From Sphingorhabdus sp. EL138 (GTDB lineage Bacteria; Pseudomonadota; Alphaproteobacteria; Sphingomonadales; Sphingomonadaceae), in assembly GCF_945882965.1 (NCBI RefSeq), contig NZ_CAMCWY010000005.1, positions 57,439-121,438 of the forward strand: a stretch of 64,000 bases of DNA. The letters are read 5' to 3'. The notes under the pieces are model-generated. The model worked only from the letters and a program-made list of their open reading frames with translations, ran no database searches and was not told the DNA's origin. This document shows positions 27,735 through 37,268 of this stretch, in pieces. A program made the position numbers and the translations under genes. The number at the start of each line of letters is the position of its first letter. The first letter of the stretch is position 1.

Positions 27735-29891
27735 TTATTCGGTCAGCTTCAGGCCCGTCCATTTTGCGAGGAACGCATAAATGTCCGAATATTCGTCGAT
27801 CACCTTGTCAGTTGGCTTACCCGACCCGTGGCCAGCTCGGTTTTCAATACGGATGATTTTGGGTTTGCTTCCGGTCTCTGCGGCTTGAAGGGCGGATATA
27901 TATTTGAAGCTATGGCCCGGGACCACGCGGTCGTCGGTGTCCGCGGTCGATACAATGACGGCGGGATATTCGACTCCTGATTTGATGTTGTGATAGGGCG
28001 AGTACGTCATCTGCATTTTGAAATCGGCTTCCCTGTTCGGATAGCCATAATCGTCGACCCAATAACGGCCGGCGGTAAACCGGTCAAAGCGAACCATGTC
28101 CATGACACCCACGGCAGCATGTCCCGCCGCAAATAGATCAGGCCGCTGGTTCAGCGATGCGCCGATCAGCAAGCCACCATTGGAGCGGCCTTCGATCGCA
28201 ATCTTGCCCTTGGCCGAAATGCCACTGGCAATCAGATATTCCGCCGCCGCGGCAAAATCGTCAAAGACATTCTGCTTGTTCATCAGGCGGCCTGCATCAT
28301 GCCATGGCTTGCCATATTCCCCGCCGCCACGAATGTTCGCAAGCGCAAATACGCCGCCGGACTGGAGCCAAGCCATCCGCGTTGCCGAATAAGTGGGCGT
28401 CTGCGAAATGTTGAACCCGCCATAAGAATATAACAATGTCGGCGCGCCTTGGGACAGGTCAAGGTCCTTCTTATGCACGATGAACATCGGAATCTTCGTG
28501 CCGTCCTTTGATGGGTAGAATATTTGGGACACCGAAAAATCTTGCGGGTTGAAGCTCAACCTCGGTTGCGCAAATGGTGTCGATATCCCGCTGTTGCTGT
28601 CAAATCGGTAGACGGCGCCCGGCTGATTAAAGCTAGAAAAGCCATAAAATGTCTCCGCGTCGCCCGGTGTGCCGGAAAAGCCGCTGGCAGTGCCAATCGC
28701 GTTCAGTGCGATTTCCTGAACAGGCTGCCCTGCAAGGTCCGTCATCAGCGCCATCGATCTGGCGTCCTTGATGTACGACAAGATCATACGGTTGCCGACG
28801 ATTTGCACCCGAGACAGCGTTTCTGTGCGCTCAAGGATGAGGTCAGCAAACACGGGCGACTTTGCTCCAAGGTCGACGCGCACAACCTTTAGCTTTGGCG
28901 CATCCTTGTTGGTAGTGAACCACAATATATTGCCCATGCCTTCGATAAGGCCCCAGTCATTATCGAGTCCCTTGACCAAAGGCTGCGCCTTCCAATTGGG
29001 GCTTTTGCCAAGCGGCATCACGTGCAGCTCATATTTCTCATCCGTGCCTGACGAGGTGGTGATCACCGCCCATTTGCCGTCATGCGTCACTTGCGCGCTG
29101 TGCCCATATTCAGGCTTCTGGGGCGTTGCGTAAATCGCTTTGTCTTCCGACTGTGGCGTGCCGATTTTGTGATAGTAAACCGTCTGGTTATAATTCAGCT
29201 GCTGGAACGCTGCGCCTTCTTGTGGTTCGGCGAAACGCGAATAGAGAAATCCTGCATTACCCACCCAACTGATATTCGTGAATTTGGCCCATTTGATTTC
29301 GTCGGCCAAAACTTTGCCCGTCGCGGTATCCAGCACCTTGAGTGTGCGCCAGTCGGAGCCACCGTCCTGAATGGCATAAGCCAGCAGCTTGCCATTTTTC
29401 GAAGGCACCCAGCTATCCAGCGCCGTTGCGCCATCCTGTGCCCAGCCATTCGGGTCAAGCAACACGCGGTCAGCACCCGTGAGGCCTTTACGCACATATA
29501 AAATCGACTGGTTTTGCAACCCGTCATTTTTGTTAAAGAAATAATAGCCACCCGCCTTTTCAGGAAGGCCAAAGCGTTCATAATCGAACAGCTTCTTCAT
29601 CCGGTCGGCAAGAATTTTCTTGCCCAGCAAAGTTGCCAGATACGCATCGGTGACGGCATTTTGTGATGCCACCCAATTTGCGACTTCGGCATTGACGCGG
29701 ACATCATCCTCAAGCCAGCGATAGGGGTCAGCCACCTTTACGCCGAATTGTTCATCGACGACATTTACGGTCTTCGTTTTGGGATAGATCAGGCCGGCAG
29801 TGGCGTCGGTGGTTGCCGCGCCCTGGGCCATAGCGATAGACGAAATTGGCATCATCATGATCGTAGCCCCAAGCAAAAGTGCGCTTCGCAT
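27735..29891 (-). CDS. Prolyl oligopeptidase (S9A family), exported
   Basis: A serine peptidase of 718 residues cutting after proline in short peptides. A signal peptide (LLGATIMMMPISSIAMAQG) indicates export to the periplasm. The seven-bladed propeller (about 80-430) carries segments such as DPYRWLEDD and FFNKNDGLQNQ. The alpha/beta-hydrolase domain has the nucleophile in EGRSNGGLLIGA near residue 570, the aspartate in STADTDDRVVPGHS near 654 and the histidine in NRAGHGSGKP near 685. All three catalytic residues are present, so it should be active. It is a stand-alone gene. Confidence 0.94.
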   Translation of the reverse strand: MRSALLLGATIMMMPISSIAMAQGAATTDATAGLIYPKTKTVNVVDEQFGVKVADPYRWLEDDVRVNAEVANWVASQNAVTDAYLATLLGKKILADRMKKLFDYERFGLPEKAGGYYFFNKNDGLQNQSILYVRKGLTGADRVLLDPNGWAQDGATALDSWVPSKNGKLLAYAIQDGGSDWRTLKVLDTATGKVLADEIKWAKFTNISWVGNAGFLYSRFAEPQEGAAFQQLNYNQTVYYHKIGTPQSEDKAIYATPQKPEYGHSAQVTHDGKWAVITTSSGTDEKYELHVMPLGKSPNWKAQPLVKGLDNDWGLIEGMGNILWFTTNKDAPKLKVVRVDLGAKSPVFADLILERTETLSRVQIVGNRMILSYIKDARSMALMTDLAGQPVQEIALNAIGTASGFSGTPGDAETFYGFSSFNQPGAVYRFDSNSGISTPFAQPRLSFNPQDFSVSQIFYPSKDGTKIPMFIVHKKDLDLSQGAPTLLYSYGGFNISQTPTYSATRMAWLQSGGVFALANIRGGGEYGKPWHDAGRLMNKQNVFDDFAAAAEYLIASGISAKGKIAIEGRSNGGLLIGASLNQRPDLFAAGHAAVGVMDMVRFDRFTAGRYWVDDYGYPNREADFKMQMTYSPYHNIKSGVEYPAVIVSTADTDDRVVPGHSFKYISALQAAETGSKPKIIRIENRAGHGSGKPTDKVIDEYSDIYAFLAKWTGLKLTE

Positions 29892-30066
29892 AAATTCATT
29901 TCCCCAACGTTCAATTCTTTATTCTGGGCGTAAAGCGTCAGTCAGATAACGCCAACCATATTGCGCTTCGTCCGGGCGTTAAAATCGCAAATTCGTCGCA
30001 TTCATGGGTCAGGTGTCGGCTATGGTGGAGATGCTTAACAAGCGGCATGTCACAGTCGCAAGGTCT

Positions 30067-30079
30067 AGGGTCAGGACCT
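30067..30079. repeat. Solo GGGTCAGGACC repeat beside the rplQ terminator
   Basis: AGGGTCAGGACCT is identical to the first 13 bases of the 265-base element. It lies six bases beyond the T-run of the terminator that closes the ribosomal operon, in the gap before the prolyl oligopeptidase gene. The rest of that 254-base gap shows no other recognisable feature. Confidence 0.6.
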
Positions 30080-30084
30080 GAGGC

Positions 30085-30119
30085 AAAGAAAAAGGGCGGC
30101 ACCCTTTTGGATACCGCCC
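30085..30119 (-). terminator. Terminator of the rpsM-rplQ operon
   Basis: On the minus strand GGGCGG (30119-30114) pairs with CCGCCC (30099-30094), and the stem is followed by TTTTTCTTT (30093-30085). It lies 27 bases past the rplQ stop codon. Confidence 0.8.
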
Positions 30120-30145
30120 GTTTGAAATTCTAACGTGCAACGCGT

Positions 30146-30559
30146 TTACGCGTCGTCGTCCAGCACTTCTACTGGACCGCTGTCTTGACCCTTGGCATCG
30201 ACATTGCGATCAACAAGTTCAATAACGCCCATTGGCGCGGCGTCCGAACCACGGAAGCCAGCCTTAATCACGCGGCTGTAACCACCGCTACGGTCGGCAT
30301 AGCGGGTTGCCAGTTCGTCAAACAATTTCGCCAACTGCGTGTCGTCCATCAAACGGCTCATCGCGAGGCGACGGTTGGAAAGGCCACCCTTTTTCGCAAG
30401 CGTTATCAGCTTTTCGATATAGGGGCGCAGTTCCTTCGCCTTTGGCAAAGTCGTCTTGATTTGTTCATGCTTGATAAGCGACGCTGCCATGTTGCGAAGC
30501 ATCGCGGTACGGTGCGACGTGGTACGCTGCAGCTTACGGTGGCCAACTTTATGGCGCAT
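30146..30559 (-). CDS. rplQ: 50S ribosomal protein L17
   Basis: A 137-residue component near the exit tunnel of the large subunit. The conserved start [17 protein letters not shown] and the segment [20 protein letters not shown] are diagnostic. The C-terminus is an acidic extension ([18 protein letters not shown]) longer than in E. coli, as in other alphaproteobacteria. It is the last gene of the rpsM-rpsK-rpoA-rplQ unit, with a terminator just downstream. Confidence 0.97.
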   Translation of the reverse strand: MRHKVGHRKLQRTTSHRTAMLRNMAASLIKHEQIKTTLPKAKELRPYIEKLITLAKKGGLSNRRLAMSRLMDDTQLAKLFDELATRYADRSGGYSRVIKAGFRGSDAAPMGVIELVDRNVDAKGQDSGPVEVLDDDA

Positions 30560-30670
30560 ATCTTTTTCCTTCGTTCGTAGGGGGGCCGTATCAGGTACCC
30601 CGATCCTGGCCAGTTAAGGGCGGCCATTTCCCTGTTTGCTGGGCCAAAGCAACGCCTTGGCCCAAATATT

Positions 30671-31732
30671 TTAACCGAGCAGCTCTTGTTCGAGCTTCTT
30701 GGCCATTTCTTCAATATTCTCTGGCGGCCAACCGGGAATGTCCATGCCAAGGCGCAAGCCCATCGATGACAATACTTCCTTAATCTCGTTCAGCGACTTG
30801 CGGCCGAAATTAGGTGTACGCAACATTTCAGCTTCGCTCTTTTGAACAAGGTCGCCAATGTAGATGATGTTGTCGTTCTTCAGGCAGTTTGCGCTGCGCA
30901 CCGACAGTTCCAACTCGTCGACCTTCTTGAGAAGGTAACGGTTAAGCTGGTTCGCATCCGATTCTTCCGAAGAAGCCGAAGGTGCAGCCATGCCAATCAT
31001 CGGCGATGACGCGGCCATCGAATCTTCGAAGTGCACGAACACTTGCAACTGGTCCTGAAGGATGCGGGCGGCATAAGCCACAGCGTCTTCTGGCGTTACG
31101 GTGCCATCGGTTTCGATGGTCAGCGAAAGCTTGTCATAGTCCAATTCTTGACCGATGCGGGCGTTGTCGACCTTATACGCAACCTGACGCACGGGCGAAT
31201 ACAGGCTATCAACCGGGATCAATCCGATTGGAGCATCTGCCGGGCGGTTGGCGACTGCAGGCACATAGCCCTTACCGCTGTCGGCTGTGATTTCCATGTT
31301 CAACGTAGCGCCTTCGTCAAGATGGCAGATGACGAGGTCAGGGTTCATCACTTGGATGTCGCCTGATACCGCAATGTCGCCAGCGGTTACAGCGCCAGGG
31401 CCAGTGGCGGAAAGCTGAAGACGCTTGGGGCCTTCGCCTTCCATCCTCAGGGCGACCTGTTTAATATTCAAAACGATGTCAGTGACATCTTCGCGCACGC
31501 CAGCAAGCGACGAGAATTCATGCAAAACATTCTCGATCTTGATCGACGTTATCGCTGCGCCCTGCAACGATGAAAGCAATACGCGACGCAGCGCGTTACC
31601 GAGCGTCAAGCCAAAGCCACGCTCAAGCGGCTCGGCAACAAATACTGCCTTACGCTTCGCATCGCTACCTGATTTCAGTTCAAGTGCGTTGGGCTTTTTC
31701 AGTTCCTGCCAGTTCTTGATATTGACGGACAT
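30671..31732 (-). CDS. rpoA: RNA polymerase alpha subunit
   Basis: Assembly scaffold of RNA polymerase and target of activators and UP elements. ATG 31732 ([15 protein letters not shown]) gives 353 residues; the longer open frame is not conserved. The N-terminal dimerisation domain includes [20 protein letters not shown], and the C-terminal helix-hairpin-helix domain (about 255-330) includes [20 protein letters not shown] and [14 protein letters not shown]. It lies 100 bases past rpsK, with rplQ following after about 110 bases. Confidence 0.98.
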   Translation of the reverse strand: MSVNIKNWQELKKPNALELKSGSDAKRKAVFVAEPLERGFGLTLGNALRRVLLSSLQGAAITSIKIENVLHEFSSLAGVREDVTDIVLNIKQVALRMEGEGPKRLQLSATGPGAVTAGDIAVSGDIQVMNPDLVICHLDEGATLNMEITADSGKGYVPAVANRPADAPIGLIPVDSLYSPVRQVAYKVDNARIGQELDYDKLSLTIETDGTVTPEDAVAYAARILQDQLQVFVHFEDSMAASSPMIGMAAPSASSEESDANQLNRYLLKKVDELELSVRSANCLKNDNIIYIGDLVQKSEAEMLRTPNFGRKSLNEIKEVLSSMGLRLGMDIPGWPPENIEEMAKKLEQELLG

Positions 31733-31832
31733 GGATTTCCCCTTGGGTTTTGCAAAACCGGCAGTTTGGTGCACCGTGCCGGGTCGCGGGTAAAAGAAGG
31801 AACGACTGAACAGCCGCCCCTGAAACGAATGC

Positions 31833-32222
31833 TTAGACGCGCCGACGCTTGGAAGGACGAACGCCATTGTGCGGAATCGATGTCACGTCGCGAATCGAGG
31901 TGATGGTGAAACCCACTGCTTGCAAAGCGCGCAGCGCGGATTCACGACCCGAGCCCGGGCCCTTCACTTCGACTTCTAACGTGCGAACACCATGTTCCGC
32001 AGCTTTCTTGCCAGCATCTTCTGCGGCAACCTGCGCTGCGTAAGGGGTCGACTTGCGGCTGCCCTTGAAACCCATGGTTCCTGCGGAAGACCAGCTGATC
32101 GCGTTGCCTTGGGCATCAGTGATCGTGATCATCGTGTTGTTAAAGCTGGCATTGACGTGCGCGACGCCTGCCGAGATGTTTTTGCGCTCCCGCTTTTTAA
32201 TGCGCTGTGGTTCGCGTGCCAT
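31833..32222 (-). CDS. rpsK: 30S ribosomal protein S11
   Basis: A 129-residue protein of the small-subunit platform that contacts the 16S rRNA near the E site. It shows the canonical segments [22 protein letters not shown] and [20 protein letters not shown], split here around the second strand, and the C-terminal [14 protein letters not shown] [17 protein letters not shown]-terminal residues are rich in Lys/Arg as usual in alphaproteobacteria. It follows rpsM after 74 bases. Confidence 0.98.
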   Translation of the reverse strand: MAREPQRIKKRERKNISAGVAHVNASFNNTMITITDAQGNAISWSSAGTMGFKGSRKSTPYAAQVAAEDAGKKAAEHGVRTLEVEVKGPGSGRESALRALQAVGFTITSIRDVTSIPHNGVRPSKRRRV

Positions 32223-32296
32223 ATTGAAATCCTAATCTTACAAAAACCGTTATGTGCCTCAGGCGGAGAAATAAAATTCAGTCCCTCGGACTATTC

Positions 32297-32665
32297 TTAT
32301 TTCTTCTTGCCCGCGATTGCCTTGGACTTGCCCTTACGGGTGCGCGCATTGGTATGCGTGCGCTGACCACGGACGGGAAGGCCCTTACGATGGCGAAGGC
32401 CACGGTAGCAGGCGAGATCCATCAAACGTTTGATGTTCATCGATGTGGTGCGGCGCAGATCGCCTTCTACGGTGTAGCCCGCATCGATGGTTTCGCGGAT
32501 TTGCAGAACTTCAGCATCCGAAAGATCCTGCACACGACGGCTCTGATCAATTCCTAGCTTTGTCGCGATTTCGACGGCTTTAGTGCGGCCGATACCGTGA
32601 ATGTAGGTAAGCGCAATGATCACGCGCTTGTTGGTTGGAATGTTAACTCCGGCAATACGTGCCAA
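32297..32665 (-). CDS. rpsM: 30S ribosomal protein S13, TTG start
   Basis: A 122-residue protein of the small-subunit head that contacts the large subunit and P-site tRNA. The family start is M-A-R-I-A-G; here the codon before [14 protein letters not shown] is TTG (32665-32663), with CAGGAG eight bases upstream, and the next in-frame ATG lies 13 codons further out with no conserved sequence. TTG is therefore the likely start. The helix-two-turn-helix [18 protein letters not shown] and the basic tail [21 protein letters not shown] region are intact. A promoter-like sequence lies 130-160 bases upstream. Confidence 0.95.
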   Translation of the reverse strand: MARIAGVNIPTNKRVIIALTYIHGIGRTKAVEIATKLGIDQSRRVQDLSDAEVLQIRETIDAGYTVEGDLRRTTSMNIKRLMDLACYRGLRHRKGLPVRGQRTHTNARTRKGKSKAIAGKKK

Positions 32666-32798
32666 TTTATTTACTCCTGCTCCACAGGTGCCCCGAAAGG
32701 ACAAACCCTATCTCAACGCTGATGATATCCCGAAACGCACAAAACCAGCGGACGCATAAACGCGCTGCTGGCTGCACCAGTTATTCGGGATTAGCCGC

Positions 32799-32827
32799 GC
32801 CATACAGTGAGTCGCGCCAACTGTCAA
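32799..32827 (-). promoter_or_regulatory. Sigma-70-type promoter for rpsM-rpsK-rpoA-rplQ
   Basis: On the minus strand TTGACA (32827-32822), a 17-base spacer and TATGGC (32804-32799) form a near-consensus promoter. It lies just past the rimK stop and about 135 bases before the rpsM start. A transcription start near 32792 would leave a roughly 125-base leader. Confidence 0.6.
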
Positions 32828-32840
32828 GGCCAGAGGCGCG

Positions 32841-33746
32841 CTACCCCTTGCCTTTAGTCTTGGTTTTACCATCGCTGGCGTTTTCTTCGATAAACTCGAT
32901 GATCTTGCCTGCAATATCCTTACCGCTGGCTTTTTCAATACCCTCGAGCCCCGGCGAGCTGTTCACTTCCATGATCACCGGTCCATGATTGGACCGCAGC
33001 ATGTCAACGCCAGCGACATTTAATCCCATCGCGCGTGCGGCGCGGACGGCGGTTGACCGCTCCTCAGGCGTAATCTTGATTGATGAAGCCGTGCCGCCGC
33101 GATGCAGGTTCGACCGGAAATCGCCCTCTGCGCCCTGACGCTGCATCGACGCAACGACCTTATTCCCAATAACGAAGCACCGGACATCAGTGGCATTCGC
33201 CTCTTTGATAAATTCCTGCACAAGGATGTTAACATTTGCACCGCGAAACGCCTCGATAACCGAACGGGCCGATTTCTCGGTCTCGCCTAAGACCACCCCG
33301 ATGCCTTGCGTGCCCTCAAGCAATTTGATGACGACGGGCGCACCGCCCACCATCTGGATCACTTCGTCGGTCTGGCGCGGGTCATGGGCGAAAGCCGTCA
33401 CAGGCAGGCCAAGTCCCTTACGCGCCAAAATCTGCAACGACCGCAATTTGTCGCGCGACCGGCCAATGGCCACACTTTCATTCAGTGACCACACATTCAT
33501 CATCTCGAACTGGCGCAAAACGGCAAGGCCATAAAAGGTCACGGACGCACCGATACGCGGAATAACCGCGTCATATTTGCCAAGCTTTGCACCCTGATAA
33601 TAAGCCTCGGGACGATGTGAGGTGATATTCATGGTCACCCGTAAGGTGTTTAAGATGTCGATCTCGTGACCGCGCGTTTGCGCAGCCTCAACAAGGCGTC
33701 GGTGAGAATAAAGGGTTGCGTTCCTTGCCAACATCGCGATTTTCAT
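32841..33746 (-). CDS. rimK: RimK-type ATP-grasp ligase
   Basis: ATP-dependent ligase of the RimK family, which in E. coli adds glutamates to the C-terminus of ribosomal protein S6. ATG 33746 ([18 protein letters not shown]) gives 301 residues; upstream codons are not conserved. ATP-grasp segments are seen in [19 protein letters not shown] and in the metal-binding loop [20 protein letters not shown]. Its start overlaps the RimB-like gene by four bases (ATGA). The S6 gene itself is not in the window. Alternative roles of the family (lysine or cofactor glutamylation) are less likely given the partner gene and the setting. Confidence 0.85.
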   Translation of the reverse strand: MKIAMLARNATLYSHRRLVEAAQTRGHEIDILNTLRVTMNITSHRPEAYYQGAKLGKYDAVIPRIGASVTFYGLAVLRQFEMMNVWSLNESVAIGRSRDKLRSLQILARKGLGLPVTAFAHDPRQTDEVIQMVGGAPVVIKLLEGTQGIGVVLGETEKSARSVIEAFRGANVNILVQEFIKEANATDVRCFVIGNKVVASMQRQGAEGDFRSNLHRGGTASSIKITPEERSTAVRAARAMGLNVAGVDMLRSNHGPVIMEVNSSPGLEGIEKASGKDIAGKIIEFIEENASDGKTKTKGKG

Positions 33747-34219
33747 GTGCCTGTATTTCCTTGATTGTCGGGTTTTCCCAACACCCACCGTCGCCCGCTG
33801 TTGACGAGGAAGCCGCGCCGTAACGCCCGCCGACCAATTAGCAAAGGAAACGCCATGGATCGCCGGTTAGCTAAGGTGATCTGCCCGTTCCAGCAGAGCT
33901 TACCAAAACAAAATTGCGCAGAGATGACATAACGGTCTTGTCGTTCACCGTTGGATGACCGCACCATGCGGCGGTCAATGATGGGGGCTTCATAACGCTT
34001 GGGTTTTTCACCCGAATTCAGCCGGAACCAGAATTCGACATAAGGTTTGCCGTTGCGCGAAATGGGCTTGATACGCGTTGCGTGAATGGAAGATGTCGCC
34101 GCACCCGTGTCCATTTTGGCATGCACTTGTGACAGGCCAAGACTTGGCACATCAACCATCTCGCACCAGCCTATTTCGACTTTATTGCTAGATTTCGGGC
34201 TGCGTTCCCCCGTCCGCAA
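33743..34219 (-). CDS. RimB-like retropepsin-fold protease, TTG start
   Basis: A 158-residue protein of the family annotated as ATP-dependent zinc protease (PF05618), structurally retropepsin-like. The diagnostic [13 protein letters not shown] (Asp-Thr-Gly) lies near residues 35-47. The TTG at 34219-34217 follows directly on the stop codon of the SRPBCC gene, with GGAG nine bases upstream; the next ATG would cut into the first strand. In other bacteria RimB trims the glutamate tail that RimK adds to S6, and the overlap with rimK here supports that pairing. RimA, the third partner of that module, is not evident. Confidence 0.78.
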   Translation of the reverse strand: MRTGERSPKSSNKVEIGWCEMVDVPSLGLSQVHAKMDTGAATSSIHATRIKPISRNGKPYVEFWFRLNSGEKPKRYEAPIIDRRMVRSSNGERQDRYVISAQFCFGKLCWNGQITLANRRSMAFPLLIGRRALRRGFLVNSGRRWVLGKPDNQGNTGT

Positions 34220-34918
34220 TTAATTTTGCTCCATTCGAGGCGACTCACTTGCGGAGACATCTTCGTCAGGCTTTGCTGTGCTGCCTTCAGACGCTTCGTT
34301 AGAGGCTGCTTCTTCAATTGTCTCGATATCCAGCTTGAAGCTATCCACTTTGGGTATTTCCGTCCCTGCAGGCGCGAAAGGCGACAGCATGTTTTTAAAC
34401 TGCTCGCCAAGCACCTTATCAACAGCAGGGGCGATCTCTGATACTTTGTAGCGCATATAACCGCCCACTAAATAGGAGAAGCTAACACGCGTGGTCGCAT
34501 TGTCCTTAGCACGCTCCATAGCAACGGTTAGCGTGCCAATCACGGCCTCTGACTGCAGCGGACCGAGCGCACCTTGCATGCGCAATACCCTGCCCGGTTG
34601 CACAAATATAACACGCATATGCTCGACGCTACCGACGGTCTTCAGCTTGCCATTCTCGTCGGCCTCCTGAAACAGTTCGCAAAAACAACCATTGGCTTGG
34701 GCATCAATATAAAAACCCGCGCTTGAACCCGACCAGCTATGCGCCTTGTTCCAATAGTCCTTCGGTGAAAGCAGGCGTTCCCAGATTTCCTCAGGCGTCG
34801 CGTTCACGGTCGAAATATGAACCGAGTTGAAGCCTGTATCTGACGCAGCTTTGACTTCAGCGAAGGCTGGAGAAGACAGTGCCGCAAGAAGGGCGGCAGG
34901 AAAGAGGACGCTTTTCAT
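34220..34918 (-). CDS. Secreted SRPBCC-fold protein
   Basis: A 232-residue protein with a Sec signal peptide (LLAALSSPAFA), an SRPBCC/polyketide-cyclase-like domain (about 30-165: VHISTVNATPEEIWERLLS, then a hydrophobic cavity with FYIDAQANGCFCELF) and an acidic Ser/Glu-rich tail. Two cysteines (CFC) lie in the domain. It is the first of three genes between adk and rpsM and is directly abutted by the RimB-like gene (no spacer). Function is unknown; a secreted lipid-binding role is only a guess. A TTGACA at 34982-34977 upstream may be part of its own promoter, but no good -10 is seen. Confidence 0.7.
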   Translation of the reverse strand: MKSVLFPAALLAALSSPAFAEVKAASDTGFNSVHISTVNATPEEIWERLLSPKDYWNKAHSWSGSSAGFYIDAQANGCFCELFQEADENGKLKTVGSVEHMRVIFVQPGRVLRMQGALGPLQSEAVIGTLTVAMERAKDNATTRVSFSYLVGGYMRYKVSEIAPAVDKVLGEQFKNMLSPFAPAGTEIPKVDSFKLDIETIEEAASNEASEGSTAKPDEDVSASESPRMEQN

Positions 34919-35038
34919 GTGAAAGGTCTAGCCCCGATTTTACGGAAATAAAAGTCTCGTTCATTTTGGACGAAATTGTCAATTCCGACTGTACTGCGTG
35001 AACACGCGAGGCCCCTGCTTACACACAGATCACAGGGG

Positions 35039-35683
35039 TCAGCCTATAATAGCGTCGATGGCGTCGGTCACGTCCTCAATCGATGCCATGCCATCAACCC
35101 GGCTGACGAGGCCGCGCGCATCGTACAGAGGCAAAATGGGTTCAGTCTTTGCGCGATATTCCGCCATGCGGGTCCGCACTGTTTCCTCATTGTCATCCGG
35201 ACGGCGCTTGAATTCATGCGCACCGCATTTGTCGCAGGTGTTCGCAACGACGGGTTGCTTGAACACGTCATGATAGCCGTCGCCACAATTCGCGCAGGTG
35301 TAGCGGCCAACCACGCGCGCAACCAACGCGTCTTCGTCAACGACGAGTTCGACAACATGGTTAAGCGTCCGGTTACGCGCCGAAAGCAAAACATCCAACA
35401 ACGCTACTTGAGGCGCAGTGCGCGGATATCCGTCGAAGATGAGGCCCTTATCGGCGGGAATGGCGTCCATATGCTCGCCAAGGATTTCCGCCATCAATTC
35501 GTCGGGAAACAATTTCCCGGCCTTCATGATTTCATCCGCCATTTTGCCGACATCCGAACCAGCCTTAACCGCCGCACGAAGGATGTCCCCCGTCGACAAT
35601 TGGACCATGCCATATTTCTCGACAAGAAACGCAGCCTGCGTGCCCTTACCTGCGCCCGGAGGCCCCAAAAGGATGATATTCAT
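35039..35683 (-). CDS. adk: Adenylate kinase, zinc-lid type
   Basis: Interconverts ATP, ADP and AMP. The 214 residues start MNIILLGPPGAGKGTQAAF (P-loop GPPGAGKGT at 7-15). The lid domain carries four cysteines (YTCANCGDGYHD, then CDKCGAHEF), a structural zinc site found in many alphaproteobacteria and Gram-positives but not in E. coli. Its position after secY is the standard spc-operon arrangement. A CCCCTG/CAGGGG hairpin lies just past the stop at 35018-35040, without a T-run. Confidence 0.97.
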   Translation of the reverse strand: MNIILLGPPGAGKGTQAAFLVEKYGMVQLSTGDILRAAVKAGSDVGKMADEIMKAGKLFPDELMAEILGEHMDAIPADKGLIFDGYPRTAPQVALLDVLLSARNRTLNHVVELVVDEDALVARVVGRYTCANCGDGYHDVFKQPVVANTCDKCGAHEFKRRPDDNEETVRTRMAEYRAKTEPILPLYDARGLVSRVDGMASIEDVTDAIDAIIG

Positions 35684-35719
35684 GAAACGTTTCCCCGATT
35701 CGTTTCGATGTCGCACCGT

Positions 35720-37096
35720 TTAGCGGGCGCGTCCACCCTTCAGCTTTGCCTTTTTCAGCAGGTCACCATATTGATGCGCGAGCAAATGGCTCTGGATCTG
35801 CGAGATGGTGTCGATGGTGACATTAACCAAAATCAGCAAGCTGGTCCCGCCAATGGCGAAAAACTGCTGCTGCCCGGTTTGTGCCATCATATAATCCGGC
35901 AACAAACAGACCAAGGTCAGATAAGCCGCACCAAGCACCGTGATACGCGTCAGCACATAATCGAGATAAGATTCGGTGTTCTTGCCGGGACGGATGCCCG
36001 GAATGAACCCACCAGCCTTCTTTAGATTCTCCGAAGTTTCCTCCGGATTAAACACGACTGCGGTGTAGAAAAAGCAGAAGAATATGATGCCAAGGCCATA
36101 GAGCAGCAGATAGACAGGCTGGCCATGCGCCAGATATTGGTTCAACGTAATGACGAAGTCACCCATCGCGCTTTCACCTGCAACATTGTTACCGCCCAAT
36201 TGCGTGATCGTGATCGGCAAGAGCAACAATGAGGAAGCAAAGATCGGCGGGATAACGCCGGCTGTGTTGATTTTCAAAGGCAAGTGGCTGCGGTCGGCCT
36301 GCATCATGCCGCGCTGCGTTGCGCGCTTGGGATATTGGATCAGCACGCGGCGTTGGCCACGCTCCATGAAGCAGATCAAAAGCGTCAGGCTTACGAACAT
36401 CGCGAGGAACCCGACAATGATGAACCCGCTGATCGAACCTGTGCGACCGCCCTCCAGCAACTGCGCAAACAAACGTGGCATTTGCGCGACGATACCAGCC
36501 ATGATGATGAGCGATATGCCATTCCCGATACCGCGCGACGTGATTTGTTCACCCAGCCACATGAGAAACATAGTGCCGCCGATAAGGCTGATGGTTGCGA
36601 CAACACGGAACATCATGCCCGGTTCGACCACAGCGCCAATGCCATTGGCGGCCGCAAGGCTTTCAAGACCAGCGGCAAGGAAATAGCCCTGAACCGCAGT
36701 GAGGAACACCGTGCCATAACGCGTATATTGGTTCAGCTTCTTGCGCCCGCTCTCGCCCTCTTTCTTGATCGCGGCAAGCGTCGGTGACAGTGATGCAGCA
36801 AGCTGCACCACAATCGAAGCGGTGATATACGGCATAACGCCAAGCGCGATGAGGCTCATCCGCTCAAGGCTGCCGCCCGAAAAGGTGTTGAAAATATCGA
36901 GAACACCACCAGCGGCATTGTTGGCATATAAGGCCGCCTGAGCGATAGGATCGACGCCAGGCAATGGCACGAAACTTAACAAACGGAATATGATGAGCGC
37001 GCCTATTGTGAACCAGATGCGGTTCTTAAGCTCTGTTGCCTGCCCGAACTTCGATAGATTGAGGTTCGAGGCCATTTGGTCGACCCTAGATGCCAT
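35720..37096 (-). CDS. secY: Preprotein translocase subunit SecY
   Basis: The central channel of the SecYEG translocon. ATG 37096 (MASRVDQMASNLNLSKF) gives 458 residues with ten transmembrane helices; the longer open frame is not conserved. Characteristic segments are PLPGVDPIAQA and the plug-proximal region, LGVMPYITASIVVQL, VGFIPGIRPG-type GGFIPGIRPGKNTESYLD, and the cytosolic loop before helix 9. It follows rplO after 172 bases. Confidence 0.97.
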   Translation of the reverse strand: MASRVDQMASNLNLSKFGQATELKNRIWFTIGALIIFRLLSFVPLPGVDPIAQAALYANNAAGGVLDIFNTFSGGSLERMSLIALGVMPYITASIVVQLAASLSPTLAAIKKEGESGRKKLNQYTRYGTVFLTAVQGYFLAAGLESLAAANGIGAVVEPGMMFRVVATISLIGGTMFLMWLGEQITSRGIGNGISLIIMAGIVAQMPRLFAQLLEGGRTGSISGFIIVGFLAMFVSLTLLICFMERGQRRVLIQYPKRATQRGMMQADRSHLPLKINTAGVIPPIFASSLLLLPITITQLGGNNVAGESAMGDFVITLNQYLAHGQPVYLLLYGLGIIFFCFFYTAVVFNPEETSENLKKAGGFIPGIRPGKNTESYLDYVLTRITVLGAAYLTLVCLLPDYMMAQTGQQQFFAIGGTSLLILVNVTIDTISQIQSHLLAHQYGDLLKKAKLKGGRAR

Positions 37097-37268
37097 GATA
37101 TTCGTTCCTTGGTTCCGGATTGACGCCAAGCACAATTTGCGTGCGCATCGGCTTAACCCCAAAAATTACGCCTGACTGTATCCGGACGGCCCCCAGAAAT
37201 GTCAAACCCCGCCAGCCCATATCGGGAAGCGGGGCTGGCATGACAAGAGCGAAGTCGTCGCCTTAATC

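Noticed and set aside
30671..31867. Longer version of rpoA starting at 31867
   Set aside because: The extra 45 residues overlap the rpsK end and are not part of RpoA; ATG 31732 gives the family start MSVNIKNW.
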